Source of the DNA: Prevotellaceae bacterium UBA1391
GTDB lineage: Bacteria; Bacteroidota; Bacteroidia; Bacteroidales; Bacteroidaceae
Direction of reading: 5' to 3'
DNA length: 64,000 nt
Assembly: GCA_002305265.1 (NCBI GenBank)
Contig: DBQP01000005.1
Coordinates: 124,001-188,000 of the forward strand
The notes under the pieces are model-generated. The model had not been told where the DNA came from and ran no database searches. It worked only from the letters and a program-made list of their open reading frames with translations. The translations under genes were made by a program, and so were the position numbers. Below, in pieces: positions 44,901 through 53,757 of the stretch; positions within the stretch are counted from its first letter, which is position 1, and the number at the start of each line of letters is the position of its first letter.

Positions 44901-45221
44901 GCCATCGTCGGCGTGCTCGGTCTGATTGGCATGATGATCAAGAACGGTATTGTGCTCATGGATGAGATCGACCTCAACATCTCGCAGGGCATGCAGCCGT
45001 ACAAAGCACTCATCGAGAGCTCCAAATCGCGTCTGCGCCCCGTCATGATGGCGTCGCTCACGACCATCCTCGGTATGATTCCGCTGATTCCGGACGCCAT
45101 GTTCGGCTCGCTCGCCGTCACCATCATGGGCGGACTTTTCATGGGCACACTCATCACGCTCATCTTCATCCCCATGCTCTATTCGCTCTTCTTCCACATT
45201 CGCCATCCCAAGAACGCATAG
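41913..45221 (+). CDS. RND family efflux transporter permease
   Basis: A 1102-residue inner-membrane proton-driven pump of the AcrB/HAE type. Both pseudo-repeats are seen: TM1 VRFFVCCLLVGGIFAYL, porter segments (VITTYPGASAHEVELEVTD), the TM2-6 block with FVLAMGMLVDNAIVIMDGI (the proton-relay Asp in TM4), then TM7 ILTLLSAAGLLVLCAIGYGF and TM8-12 with GVLGLIGMMIKNGIVLMDEI. Residues about 500-570, on the cytoplasmic side between TM6 and TM7, hold an odd Thr/Ala/Glu-rich insert with TTEAPxG repeats. The start MKIDISSWALDNKNVVRFF fits the family; the frame extends upstream to overlap the adaptor gene, without similarity. Confidence 0.95.
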   Translation: MKIDISSWALDNKNVVRFFVCCLLVGGIFAYLDMPKLEDPAIKVKQAMVITTYPGASAHEVELEVTDRLEKSIREMQSVDNVTSQSMADLSLITVELKTTTKDADVEQQYDMLRRKVNNAAVSLPATASTPIVRDDFGDVYGIFYALTGDGLSDRDLSDYAENVKRNVADIEGVSRVDIYGKREECIYIEFHQDKMANLGVMPAEVIQTLNAQNKTAYAGYFDNGNRRVRVNVADKFKNVDDISRMLIQGHDGEQIRISDVARVYKGYVEPTRNELMRDGERALGISIACLPDHDILKVGAKVEKTIEQLTKTMPVGVKCEKIFFQPERVSDALDTFLINLLESVVIVVLVLIFTMGLKSGLIIGASLITIVMGSLLILQGFDGTLQRVSLAAFVLAMGMLVDNAIVIMDGILVSQKRGASRRSMLTSIGRRTAMPLLGATLIAILAFWPIFVSPDTAGVYVHDLFIVIAVSLLLSWVLALTHVPIMADSLLKKPKGKRKGASPTSTCTHRKTTTASVATTTASATAKDASITTTEAPVGTTEAPIGTTEVRVETHEETPELYRGFSYRVLETCLRFSLKHYILTLLSAAGLLVLCAIGYGFLNQAFFPDMEYDQLYMEYKLPEGYNSTQVEADLEEAAAYLKTRKEITHITTSIGGTPSRYNLVRSFATPSLSYGELIIDFTSPKDLVDNIDDIQAALTKRFPDAYIKLKRYNLMFKKYPIEVCFSGPDPAVLRRLADSTLHAINQSEYVYLATTDWEPLVPTLSVDYDQPSARTSGLSRSDVALSIMAYTGGIPVATFYDGIHTENIYFKCTDQNGRPIDRIENVPVFGTIPNFTSVLNSDMVRGLMSGSIKKEDVLERLTQTAPLKQVAKGVDIVWEEPVVMRYNGQRMLRVQCSPRPGVGTEKARQSVAAIVEQFHLPQGYTLTWQGEKKASDQSMKYLFRGFPTAILMMFAILLLLFKDFKKPAIIFCCIPLVVTGVIPAVLLTGKAFGFVAIVGVLGLIGMMIKNGIVLMDEIDLNISQGMQPYKALIESSKSRLRPVMMASLTTILGMIPLIPDAMFGSLAVTIMGGLFMGTLITLIFIPMLYSLFFHIRHPKNA
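43435..43575 (+). repeat. in-frame 21-nt minisatellite in the RND pump gene
   Basis: Imperfect units of 21 bases that begin ACAACAG or ACGACAACAG repeat about five to six times and encode TTTASVA, TTTASAT, TTTEAPVG, TTEAPIG and TTEVRVE. Because the unit is a multiple of three, copy-number change would keep the frame. It lies in the predicted cytoplasmic loop between the two halves of the pump. Confidence 0.8.
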
Positions 45222-45254
45222 CAGCCGACTCCTCTCATCGCATCCACACTCAAA

Positions 45255-46643
45255 ATGAAACAGATTTTCCTCCCACTCATACTGCTCACGCTGACCGCCA
45301 CCTGCGGCCACGCACAAACCACGCTCACCCTTCAGCAGGCTCGCGAACTGGCCACGCAGCACAACAAGGACGTCGCCATCCAGCAGGCCAAGCTGGAGCA
45401 GACCACGTATGACGCACAAGCCATACGCTCCAACTTCCTCCCCCGTGTCAATCTGATGGCGGCCGATCTCTACTCCACGGCGTCAGGATCGTTCAATATC
45501 GACGGCGGCCATCTCCCCATCTATACCCTCAACCCCTCCACCGGCACCTACGTACCCTCCGTCTCGCCCAATGCCGATGGCAGCTACACGCTCACCCAAT
45601 ACGCCGACTTCCCCTCCCAGAAGTTCGACTACAAAATCCGCAACGTCCTCACGGCGGGCATCACGCTTCAGCAGCCGCTCTACATGGGTGGAAAAATCTC
45701 CACCGCCTACCGCATGGCACGCCTGGGCACGGACATGGCAGGCGAAGCCGTCCGACTCTCCCGCCAGCAGCTGCGTGTCGATGCCGACCGCGCCTATATT
45801 CAGGCCGTCGAGGCACAGGAGATGAAGACCGTGGCCCGCAGCTACGAACAACTCCTGCAGGAGCTCCTGCGCAACGTCCAGTCCGCCGTCAATCACGGAC
45901 TGCGCACCCGCAACGACCTCATGAAAGTACAAGTCAAGCTCAACGAAGCCCAACAAGCCAGTCTGAAGGCCGACAACGCCTATACGCTGGCCCGCATGAA
46001 CCTCTGCCACATCATCGGAATGCCGCTCACTTCTTCCTTCGACGTCGATACGCTCCTGCCGACAACGCCGCCCCTCGCCGACAACGCCAACATCCGCTCC
46101 CGTCCTGAAGCCGCCGTCTATGATCAGAAACTGAGGATGCAGCAAGAGAATGTCCGACTGGAGCGCAGCAACTATCTGCCAAAAGTGGCCCTCTTCGCGG
46201 GGGTCAACTACACCAACGGCATCAAACTGGCCAACCGCACCTTGATGGACGACATCAACGGTTCCGTCGGCGTCACCATCCAGATTCCCGTTCTCACCTT
46301 TGGCGAATCCACCAACAAAATCCGCGCGGCCAAGGCACAGCAACGCATTGCCCAGCTCGAGCAGCAGGACATCGAAGAGAAGCTCACGCTGGAGGCCACG
46401 CAAGCCCTCCACCAACTGACCGAAGCGCAGTCCGAACTCGTCATTGCCCAGCGTAGCCGCGCGCAAGCCGCGGAAAACCTGCGCCTCTCGCGCAAACAGT
46501 ATGAAGTGGGCTACGAGACACTCTCCGACCACCTCGACGCACAGTCCACCTGGCAGTCGGCCTACGCCTCTGAAGTGCGCGCCCGCTGCCAACTGTTCCT
46601 GGCCACTACGCTCTACCAGAAAGCCGCCGGACTGATGGAGTGA
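45255..46643 (+). CDS. TolC-family outer-membrane efflux channel
   Basis: A 462-residue TolC-like protein with a signal peptide (MKQIFLPLILLTLTATCGHA) followed by two copies of the long-helix and strand pattern: LTLQQARELATQHNKDVAIQ and SNFLPRVNLMAA in the first half, ARMNLCHIIGMPL, RSNYLPKVALFAGVNY in the second, and the final RKQYEVGYETLSDHLDAQ. It lies 33 bases after the pump gene and completes the tripartite exporter. Confidence 0.94.
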   Translation: MKQIFLPLILLTLTATCGHAQTTLTLQQARELATQHNKDVAIQQAKLEQTTYDAQAIRSNFLPRVNLMAADLYSTASGSFNIDGGHLPIYTLNPSTGTYVPSVSPNADGSYTLTQYADFPSQKFDYKIRNVLTAGITLQQPLYMGGKISTAYRMARLGTDMAGEAVRLSRQQLRVDADRAYIQAVEAQEMKTVARSYEQLLQELLRNVQSAVNHGLRTRNDLMKVQVKLNEAQQASLKADNAYTLARMNLCHIIGMPLTSSFDVDTLLPTTPPLADNANIRSRPEAAVYDQKLRMQQENVRLERSNYLPKVALFAGVNYTNGIKLANRTLMDDINGSVGVTIQIPVLTFGESTNKIRAAKAQQRIAQLEQQDIEEKLTLEATQALHQLTEAQSELVIAQRSRAQAAENLRLSRKQYEVGYETLSDHLDAQSTWQSAYASEVRARCQLFLATTLYQKAAGLME

Positions 46644-46682
46644 CGCGTCCTTCACCCATCCAACTCCAGCCACCCACACAGC

Positions 46683-46725
46683 AAAAGCGAGATGCACGAC
46701 CCTCACGATCGTGCATCTCGCTTTT
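46683..46725. terminator. bidirectional terminator between the efflux operon and trmD
   Basis: Perfect 17-base arms (46683-46699 and 46709-46725) ending in AAAA/TTTT with a 9-base loop, between convergent genes. Confidence 0.88.
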
Positions 46726-46851
46726 CATTTCTTCGCAGCCAGGTCCTTGCAGACACAGGCCAAAACCTTCGGGCTCACCTCCTGACGGTCTCTCCTTCGA
46801 AGCTGAAACCGCGGGAACGCGCTTCCCGAAACGACCGCAGCAGGCTGGAAA

Positions 46852-47556
46852 CTACGCCTTACCCTTGAGTAAGTCTGGCCGGAGACGCTTCGTGCGCTCC
46901 ATCGCCTGCTGGATTTCCCAGTCGCGGATACGCTTCGGATCGCCCGACAGCAGCACTTCGGGCACATCTCCATACCCCGGATAGGAGGCCGGACGCGTAT
47001 AGATAGGAGGCGCCAGCAGCTCATCCTGGAAGCAGTCGTCAAGCACCGCCTGCGAATCTCCAATCGCTCCGGGAATGACGCGGACGATGGCGTCGGTCAT
47101 GACCGCCGCAGGCAGTTCACCTCCGGATAGGACGAAATCGCCCACCGACACTTCCTTCGTGATGACCTTGTCGCGCACCCGCTGGTCCACGCCTTTGTAG
47201 TGGCCGCAGAGAATGATGATGTTCTTGAGCTGAGAGAGCGCGTTCGCCATCGGCTGGTCGAACTGCTCCCCGTCCGGAGTCGTGAAAATCACCTCGTCAT
47301 ACGTCTCGCCCTTCTCCTCCATCAGCCGCTGCTGCAGCGCTGCGATGCAGTCGGCAATCGGCTGAATCTGCATGATCATGCCCGACCCGCCGCCGAACGG
47401 ATAGTCGTCGACGCGCCGATGCTTGTCCTTGGTGTAGTCACGCAGGTTGTGGACGTGAATCTCCACCAATCCTTTCTGCTGCGCACGGCCCAGAATACTC
47501 TCAGTGAAAAAGCCGCCGAACAACTCCGGCAACACGGTTATGATGTCTATTCGCAT
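46852..47556 (-). CDS. trmD: tRNA (guanine-N1)-methyltransferase
   Basis: A 234-residue TrmD that methylates G37 of tRNAs carrying a G at position 36, preventing frameshifts. The SPOUT trefoil knot is visible in IILCGHYKGVDQR and VSVGDFVLSGGELPAAVM; the N-terminus MRIDIITVLPELFGGFFTESI and the FGGGSGMIMQ segment are standard. The usual rimM/rplS partners are absent. It is 106 bases downstream of glmS on the same strand. Confidence 0.97.
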   Translation of the reverse strand: MRIDIITVLPELFGGFFTESILGRAQQKGLVEIHVHNLRDYTKDKHRRVDDYPFGGGSGMIMQIQPIADCIAALQQRLMEEKGETYDEVIFTTPDGEQFDQPMANALSQLKNIIILCGHYKGVDQRVRDKVITKEVSVGDFVLSGGELPAAVMTDAIVRVIPGAIGDSQAVLDDCFQDELLAPPIYTRPASYPGYGDVPEVLLSGDPKRIRDWEIQQAMERTKRLRPDLLKGKA

Positions 47557-47662
47557 AAATCTGATTCGATAAAACTACACTGCTGCCATCGCCCTTCCAG
47601 CGCGGAAGAACGACCAGCAGTCGATGTGGAAGCGGCCCAACAGCGGATGGCCGCCCGTCTCG

Positions 47663-49510
47663 TCACTCCACCGTGACCGATTTGGCAAGGTTGCGCGGCT
47701 GATCGACGTCCTTTCTCTTGCACACCGCAATGTGGTAGGCCAGAAGCTGCAACGGAATTGTCGAGAGCAGCGGTTCGAGACACTCTATCGTCTGGGGAAC
47801 CTCCACATACTCGTCGGCCAGGTCCTTGACGCGTGTGTCGCCCTCCGTCACGATGGCAATCACACGGGCGTGGCGCGCCTTGAGCTCCTGGATGTTGCTC
47901 ATCACCTTGTCGTAGAGCACATTCTGCGTAGCCACGACCACCACCGGCATCTCGTCGTCGATAAGTGCGATAGGACCGTGCTTCATCTCCGCCGCCGGAT
48001 AGCCTTCGGCATGGATATAGCTGATTTCCTTGAGCTTGAGCGCTCCTTCGAGCGCCACGGGATAATTGTAGCCGCGGCCGAGGTAGATGAAGTTGCGGGC
48101 ATAGGTGAAGATGCGGGCGATATCGCGCACATGGTCGTTGCACTCCAGCAGCTTGGTCTGCTTCTCCGGAATCTTCGACAGCTCGCTCACCACTTTCTCG
48201 TAGTCGGCATTGTTGATCGTGCCGCGCGCCTTGCCGATGGCAAGCGCCAGCATGGTGAGCACAGTCACCTGCCCGGTGAAAGCCTTGGTCGAGGCCACAC
48301 CAATTTCGGGGCCCACATGGAGATAGGAACCCGTGTGGGTCGCACGTGCGATGGAAGAGCCCACCGCATTGCACATGCCGTAGATGAAGGCACCACGGCT
48401 CTTGGCCAGTTCGATGGCCGCCAGCGTGTCGGCCGTCTCACCGCTCTGCGAGATGGCGATGACCACGTCCCTGCTGTCAATCACGGGATTGCTGTAGCGG
48501 AACTCAGAGGCATACTCCACCTCGACGGGGATTTGGCAGAGGCATTCGATGAGCTGCTTGCCGATGAGGCCGGCATGCCAGCTCGTGCCGCAGGCCACGA
48601 TGATGAAGCGCCGCGCATTGATCAGCTGGCGCCGATAGTCGATCACGGCGCTCAGAACGACGTGGTTGACGTCGATGTTGACGCGGCCGCGCATGCTGTC
48701 CTGCAGGCATCTGGGCTGCTCGAAGATTTCCTTGAGCATGAAGTGCGGGAAGCCTCCCTTCTCGATCTGCCCGAGGTTCAGCTCCACCGTCTGCACCTCG
48801 TGCTCGAGGCGCTCGTTGTTGAAGTTGCAGAACTCCACCTCCTCCTTGCCGCGGGTGATGACGGCGATGTCCTGATTGTCGAGATAGACGACGCGGTCGG
48901 TGTATTCGATGATCGGGCTGGCGTCCGACCCCAGGAAAAACTCATCCTTGCCCACACCGATCACGAGCGGACTGCTCTGTCGCGCCGCAATGATCTGGTC
49001 GGGGTTATTCTTGTCGAGCAGGGCAAAGGCATAGGCGCCGATGACCTCGCGCAGAGCCAGGCGCACGGCTGTCAGGAGGTCGACCTGCTGGCTGGACTGC
49101 ACATATTCTATCAGCTGCACCAGCACCTCGGTGTCGGTCTCGCTCTTGAATTCGACGCCCTTGTCCTGCAGCTGTCGCTTGATGGTGGAATAGTTCTCAA
49201 TGATGCCGTTGTGGATGATCGACAAGTTGCCCGACGACGAGATGTGAGGGTGGGCATTCGTCGAGTTGGGCTCGCCGTGTGTGGCCCATCGTGTGTGTGC
49301 GATGCCGATGTTTCCGCTGACGTCCTTGTCGGCAACGAATTGCTCGAGGTCGCTCACCTTGCCTTTGGCCTTGTAGACATGCAGCTCTCCGCTGTTGCTG
49401 ATGAGCGCGACGCCGGCGCTGTCATATCCACGGTACTCCAGTCGTTTGAGACCCTTGATGAGAACGGGATAAGCATCGCGCTTCCCGATATATCCAACGA
49501 TTCCGCACAT
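47663..49510 (-). CDS. glmS: glutamine-fructose-6-phosphate aminotransferase (isomerising)
   Basis: A 615-residue enzyme that makes glucosamine-6-phosphate for peptidoglycan and LPS. The N-terminus MCGIVGYIGKRDAYPVLI exposes Cys2; LEYRGYDSAGVAL and AHTRWATHGEPN complete the glutaminase half. Two SIS domains follow, with IVACGTSWHAGLIGK and AISQSGETADTLAA in the first, YLGRGYNYPVALEGALKLKEISY in the second, and the conserved ending LAKSVTVE. No glmS ribozyme or riboswitch is evident upstream, as expected outside Firmicutes. Confidence 0.98.
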   Translation of the reverse strand: MCGIVGYIGKRDAYPVLIKGLKRLEYRGYDSAGVALISNSGELHVYKAKGKVSDLEQFVADKDVSGNIGIAHTRWATHGEPNSTNAHPHISSSGNLSIIHNGIIENYSTIKRQLQDKGVEFKSETDTEVLVQLIEYVQSSQQVDLLTAVRLALREVIGAYAFALLDKNNPDQIIAARQSSPLVIGVGKDEFFLGSDASPIIEYTDRVVYLDNQDIAVITRGKEEVEFCNFNNERLEHEVQTVELNLGQIEKGGFPHFMLKEIFEQPRCLQDSMRGRVNIDVNHVVLSAVIDYRRQLINARRFIIVACGTSWHAGLIGKQLIECLCQIPVEVEYASEFRYSNPVIDSRDVVIAISQSGETADTLAAIELAKSRGAFIYGMCNAVGSSIARATHTGSYLHVGPEIGVASTKAFTGQVTVLTMLALAIGKARGTINNADYEKVVSELSKIPEKQTKLLECNDHVRDIARIFTYARNFIYLGRGYNYPVALEGALKLKEISYIHAEGYPAAEMKHGPIALIDDEMPVVVVATQNVLYDKVMSNIQELKARHARVIAIVTEGDTRVKDLADEYVEVPQTIECLEPLLSTIPLQLLAYHIAVCKRKDVDQPRNLAKSVTVE

Positions 49511-49667
49511 ATATGTTCTTGTTAGAAGTTACTGGTTGAATGTTTGAGGCATGCGCTGCGCGCACAGCCCCAGAAAAAGACAAAATCCCTGCGTGCCAAA
49601 CATCAGATTGCAGGCAAGGCAGAGCTTCTGTATGTAGTCAGAGCAAGATGGCGGCAGCCATATCTTC

Positions 49668-50855
49668 TCATTTGATGATGCCCAGCTGCTTGAAGCAGTC
49701 GACGAGCACGCTGACGCAGGTGTCCACCTGCTCCTTGGTGTGCGTGGCCATCAGGGCAACGCGCACCAGCGTATCCTGAGGCGCACAAGCCGGAGGAATC
49801 ACCGGATTGATGAAGATGCCACGGTCGAAGGCCAGTTTGGTCACCTCGAACGTCTTCATGGCGTCGTGCACGTAGAGCGGGATGATTGGGCTCTCGGTGT
49901 CGCCGATCTCGAATCCGGCCTCCTTGAACGACTTGAGGGCATAGTTCGTGATGTCCCAAAGGCTCTGCTGGCGCTCCGGCTCGCTCTTGATGATGTGGAG
50001 GGCCTCCAGCGCAGCGGCAGTGGCAGCCGGCGTGTTGGACGCGGAGAAGATGTAGGTGCGCGAGTTGTGGCGCAGATAGTTGATGGTGTCCTTGTCGGCG
50101 GCAATGAATCCACCGATGCTGGCGAGCGACTTGGAGAAAGTGCCCATGATGAGGTCCACCTCGTCCGTCAGGCCGAAATGGTCACACGTGCCGCGGCCGT
50201 TGCGGCCGAAGACACCCAGGCCGTGGGCCTCGTCCACCATCAGGCTGGCGTTGTATTTCTTCTTCAGCTCCACAATCTCGGGCAACTTGGCGAGGTCGCC
50301 TTCCATGGAGAAGAGACCGTCGGTGACGATGAGCTTGAGCGCATCCTCACGGCAGCGCTGGAGGTGGTGCTCCAGGTCGGCCATGTCGTTGTGCTTGTAG
50401 TGGAAGAAAGTGCTGACAGAAAGGCGACGGCCATCCACGATGGACGCATGGTCGCGGTCGTCACCGAGGATGTAGTCGTTGCGTCCGGTGAGACAGGAAA
50501 TGACACCGGAGTTCACGGTGAAGCCCGTCGAGTAGCAGAGCGCCTCGTCCTTCCCGACGAATTCTGCCAGCTCATTCTCCAACTGGATGTGGAGGTCGAG
50601 CGTACCGTTGAGGAATCGGGAGCCGGCACATCCGGTGCCATACTTCTTGATGGCGTTGATGGCTGCCTCACAGATGCGCTGGTCGTAGGTCAACCCCATA
50701 TAGGAATTGGAACCGAACATCAGAACCCGCTTGCCACCCATGGTCACTTCCGTGTCCTGATGGCTGTCGATTTCTCTGAAATAAGGATAGATGCCAGCCT
50801 CCATGAACTTCTGAGGCTCTCTATACTTACTCATTCTTTCTTGTAGTAAACCCAT
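49668..50855 (-). CDS. spt: serine palmitoyltransferase
   Basis: A 395-residue PLP-dependent alpha-oxoamine synthase. Its N-terminus MGLLQERMSKYREPQKFMEA and the segments GGKRVLMFGSNSYMGL, GSGxxGSRFLNGT-type loop (TGCAGSRFLNGTLDLH), DDRDHASIVDGRRLS, MVDEAHGLGVFG and the PLP lysine in GTFSKSLASIGGF closely match the bacteroidete enzyme that starts sphingolipid synthesis by joining serine and palmitoyl-CoA. The related AONS enzyme Kbl lacks the N-terminal helix seen here. The ATG at 50855 is preferred over a TTG two codons upstream. The product implies that the membrane contains sphingolipids. Confidence 0.93.
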   Translation of the reverse strand: MGLLQERMSKYREPQKFMEAGIYPYFREIDSHQDTEVTMGGKRVLMFGSNSYMGLTYDQRICEAAINAIKKYGTGCAGSRFLNGTLDLHIQLENELAEFVGKDEALCYSTGFTVNSGVISCLTGRNDYILGDDRDHASIVDGRRLSVSTFFHYKHNDMADLEHHLQRCREDALKLIVTDGLFSMEGDLAKLPEIVELKKKYNASLMVDEAHGLGVFGRNGRGTCDHFGLTDEVDLIMGTFSKSLASIGGFIAADKDTINYLRHNSRTYIFSASNTPAATAAALEALHIIKSEPERQQSLWDITNYALKSFKEAGFEIGDTESPIIPLYVHDAMKTFEVTKLAFDRGIFINPVIPPACAPQDTLVRVALMATHTKEQVDTCVSVLVDCFKQLGIIK

Positions 50856-50959
50856 ATTCAAGTTTCTGTATGCAAGTCGTTTGGATGCCGTCGGAACGGC
50901 CGGACAAGGCGATTGGGCATGCTCCTGTCTGCCAACTCACATGGATATGTATTTGACTT

Positions 50960-50979
50960 AAAAACGAACGAATCGTTTC
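50960..50979. repeat. solitary degenerate A unit upstream of spt
   Basis: AAAACGAACGAATCGTTT keeps the outer bases of an A unit and can form a 7-bp hairpin, but stands alone with no neighbour at plus or minus 22. It may be a decayed array or chance. Confidence 0.35.
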
Positions 50980-51001
50980 AGTAATTTCTGTAAACAGCGT
51001 G

Positions 51002-51009
51002 CAAAGTTA
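51002..51009 (-). promoter_or_regulatory. spt promoter -7 element
   Basis: TAACTTTG on the minus strand about 147 bases before the spt ATG; no clear -33 TTG. Confidence 0.55.
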
Positions 51010-51319
51010 CAGAAAAACTTTGAGACCGCTACCCTTTTTAGCAAAAAAGTGATTTCCAGTTGACAGAATCGCCCTGCAGACCGCATGAAACCGTACTTTT
51101 TCAGTCAACGGAAAAAACACGGGAACCACGCGCACCGCGCCTGCGAGAAAACTCGCCGCACAGGCCAGCCCCCTCGCCCAACGGTCTCAAGCTCCAGCAG
51201 AATACCGCACTATCATTCTCGCCATCAGGCAAATACCCAAACTGCAGCACGAAGCGGCGACGCCGGAAAAGCCTGGCGGGCGCGGCTGACGCAGAAAACT
51301 GGCACAGCCTGTGGTCAGA

Positions 51320-51443
51320 ACGAGTGCACTCGAAACTGAAATCGAACGCTGTCGAAACCGAAAACGAACGCAGTCGTTTTTCTGCAAGAAGGCCTTCGCA
51401 AATCGGCGAGAAGGCCTTCGCGAGCTGACGGGAAGGCCTTCGT
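51320..51443. repeat. 22-bp periodic intergenic array 9 (three A, three B)
   Basis: A units begin at 51322 (GAGTGCACTCG, here a near-perfect palindrome), 51344 (GAACGCTGTCG) and 51366 (GAACGCAGTCG); B units, all GAAGGCCTTCG, begin at 51388, 51410 and 51432. All six sit exactly 22 bp apart, across the change of unit type. The array is between the spt promoter and the recG stop; the rest of 50856-51531 shows no gene. Confidence 0.94.
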
Positions 51444-51531
51444 GACGCCAGCCGCGCACGGGCCAGCCGCTACGGAGGCGGCGGACGGAGGAGCGGAGCG
51501 CGCGGGCCCAACGGGCCGGAGGGGCACGGCA

Positions 51532-53757
51532 TCAGGAGATGGCGCTCCAGTCGACGTGGGTCTTGCGCAGCTGCTGCAGGCGCTGCCAGGCGACGGCGTT
51601 CTCGGGATGGTTCTCGGCCGGATCCGCGTCGAGCAGGGCGGCCGCCTCGTTGCGGGCCATCTGGAGGAGAATGCCGTCCTTGGCCAGATTGGCAATGCGG
51701 AGGTTGAAGGCCATACCGCTCTGCTGCGTGCCCTCGAGGTCGCCGGGGCCACGGAGCTTGAGGTCCTGCTCGGCAATCTCGAAGCCGTCGTTGGAGTCGA
51801 CCATCACTTGGATGCGCTTGCGCGTGACGTCGCTGAGCTGATATTTGGTGACGAGGATGCAGAACGACTGTTCGGCGCCGCGGCCCACACGGCCGCGCAG
51901 CTGGTGCAGCTGGCTGAGGCCGAAGCGCTCCGCATTCTCGATGACCATCACGCTGGCGTTGGGCACATTGACGCCGACCTCGATGACGGTCGTAGCCACC
52001 ATGATCTGGGTCTCGCCGCGCACGAAGCGCTGCATCTCGGCGTCTTTCTCGGCTGGCTTGAGCTTGCCGTGCACCATCGACACGCTGCATTCGGGAAAGT
52101 CGGTCTTCACCTGCGCGAAGCCAGCCTCCAGGTTCTTGATGTCCATCTTCTCGCTTTCCTTGATGAGCGGATAGACAATGTAGACTTGCCGGCCCAGCTG
52201 AATCTGCCGCCGGATGTGCTCGTTGAGCGTCCGGCGGTGGGCATCGAACTGATGGATGGTGCGGATGGGCTTGCGGCCGGGGGGCAGTTCGTCGATGACG
52301 CTGACGTCGAGGTCGCCGTAGAGAGTCATGGCCAGCGTGCGCGGGATGGGCGTGGCGGTCATGACGAGCACGTGGGGAGGCACGACATTCTTCTGCCAGA
52401 GCCGCGCACGCTGGGCTACGCCGAAGCGATGCTGCTCGTCGATGACGACGAGGCCGAGGTGGGCGAAGAGGACGTTCTCCTCGATGACGGCATGGGTGCC
52501 GACGAGGATGTGCACGTGGCCGGCCTGCAGGTCGTCGAGGATGCGCTTCCGCGCCTTCCCTTTCACGCTGCCCGTGAGCAGCTCGACGCGCACGGGCATG
52601 TCGCCGAGCAGCTGCCGGAGCGTGGCGAGGTGTTGCTCGGCCAGGATTTCGGTGGGCGCCATGATGCAGGTCTGGCAGCCGTTGTCGACGGCGAGCAGGG
52701 CACACATGAGCGCCACGAGTGTCTTTCCGCAGCCCACGTCGCCCTGCAGCAGGCGGTTCATCTGGCGCCCGCTGCCCATGTCGGTGCGGATCTCGCGGAT
52801 GACACGCTTCTGCGCATTCGTGAGCTGGAAGGGGAGATGATGGAAATAGAACCCGTTGAAGGCATCGCCGACGCGGGAGAAGACGAGGCCACGGTATTTG
52901 CGGTCGCGCGCCTTGGCATAGCGCAGGATGTTGAGCTGGACATAGAAGAGTTCCTCGAACTTGAGGCGCGACTGGGCCCGGCGGAGGCTGTCGGCGGAGG
53001 CCGGGAAATGGATGTTGCGCATGGCCTCGTCGTGGCTCATCAGCTTGAGCCGCTCGACGAGCGACGCCGGAAGTGTCTCCTCGAAGGGAGCGGCGAGCTG
53101 CGAGAGCACGTGGGAGACAATACGCGAGAGCACGTTCGACTGCATCATGCCGCGCTTCATACGCTCGGTGGTGTTGTAGGCCGGACGGAGTGCCGAATGG
53201 GGCTGTGCGGGGTGCTGCGGTTCGGGCGCAGCAGGTGCGTCGTCGGTGGTGGGAAAGAGCTCTTGCTCCACGCCGGCGGAGGCCTGCTGGCGGTCGAAGA
53301 GCTGCTGCTCGAAGGCGCTGCGGCGCACCATCTCGGCCACGGAACTGTCGGGCTTCTCGATTTCGGGATGAGCAATGTTGTAGCGTCCGTGGTAGGGCTG
53401 GGGCTTGCCGAAGACCACGTAGGGCGTGCGGGTGTCGTAGGTCTTGGCAATGTATTTGGCCCCCTGGAACCACACGAGGTCGACAATACCCGTTCCGTCG
53501 CCGAAATGGGCCACCAGCCGGCGGCCTCGGCCCTCGCCCTCGGACTCAAAACTCAGGATCTGACCGTAGAGCTGCACATAGGGCATCGTGCCGTTGATTT
53601 CCGCAATGCGGTAGAAGCGGCTGCGGTCGACGTACTTGTAGGGGAAATAGTCGAGCAGGTCGCCCACGGTGCGAATGCCGAGCTCCTTGTTGAGAAGTTC
53701 GGCACGCCGGGGGCCCACGCCCGGCACGTAGGTGATGTCCTGGTCGAGTGTCAGCAT
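51532..53757 (-). CDS. recG: ATP-dependent DNA helicase RecG
   Basis: A 741-residue branch-migration helicase that regresses stalled forks and processes Holliday junctions. The wedge/OB region is at residues 1-140 (ITYVPGVGPRRAELL, YVQLYGQILSFES). The helicase core has Walker A in LLQGDVGCGKT, the DEQH box in LVVIDEQHRFG, LVMTATPIPRTLAMTLYGDL and the C-terminal QLRGRVGRG and LRGPGDLEGTQQSG motifs. Residues about 143-190 (a Gln/Pro/Ala-rich stretch) look like an insertion and explain why it is longer than the usual 690-700. The start MLTLDQDITYVPG fits the family. A 100-codon in-frame extension upstream is rejected. Confidence 0.96.
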   Translation of the reverse strand: MLTLDQDITYVPGVGPRRAELLNKELGIRTVGDLLDYFPYKYVDRSRFYRIAEINGTMPYVQLYGQILSFESEGEGRGRRLVAHFGDGTGIVDLVWFQGAKYIAKTYDTRTPYVVFGKPQPYHGRYNIAHPEIEKPDSSVAEMVRRSAFEQQLFDRQQASAGVEQELFPTTDDAPAAPEPQHPAQPHSALRPAYNTTERMKRGMMQSNVLSRIVSHVLSQLAAPFEETLPASLVERLKLMSHDEAMRNIHFPASADSLRRAQSRLKFEELFYVQLNILRYAKARDRKYRGLVFSRVGDAFNGFYFHHLPFQLTNAQKRVIREIRTDMGSGRQMNRLLQGDVGCGKTLVALMCALLAVDNGCQTCIMAPTEILAEQHLATLRQLLGDMPVRVELLTGSVKGKARKRILDDLQAGHVHILVGTHAVIEENVLFAHLGLVVIDEQHRFGVAQRARLWQKNVVPPHVLVMTATPIPRTLAMTLYGDLDVSVIDELPPGRKPIRTIHQFDAHRRTLNEHIRRQIQLGRQVYIVYPLIKESEKMDIKNLEAGFAQVKTDFPECSVSMVHGKLKPAEKDAEMQRFVRGETQIMVATTVIEVGVNVPNASVMVIENAERFGLSQLHQLRGRVGRGAEQSFCILVTKYQLSDVTRKRIQVMVDSNDGFEIAEQDLKLRGPGDLEGTQQSGMAFNLRIANLAKDGILLQMARNEAAALLDADPAENHPENAVAWQRLQQLRKTHVDWSAIS

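Noticed and set aside
51320..51443. 22-bp periodic arrays as CRISPR arrays
   Set aside because: The units are 11-12 bp with 10-bp linkers that are themselves similar A/T-rich sequence; there are no unique spacers of useful length.
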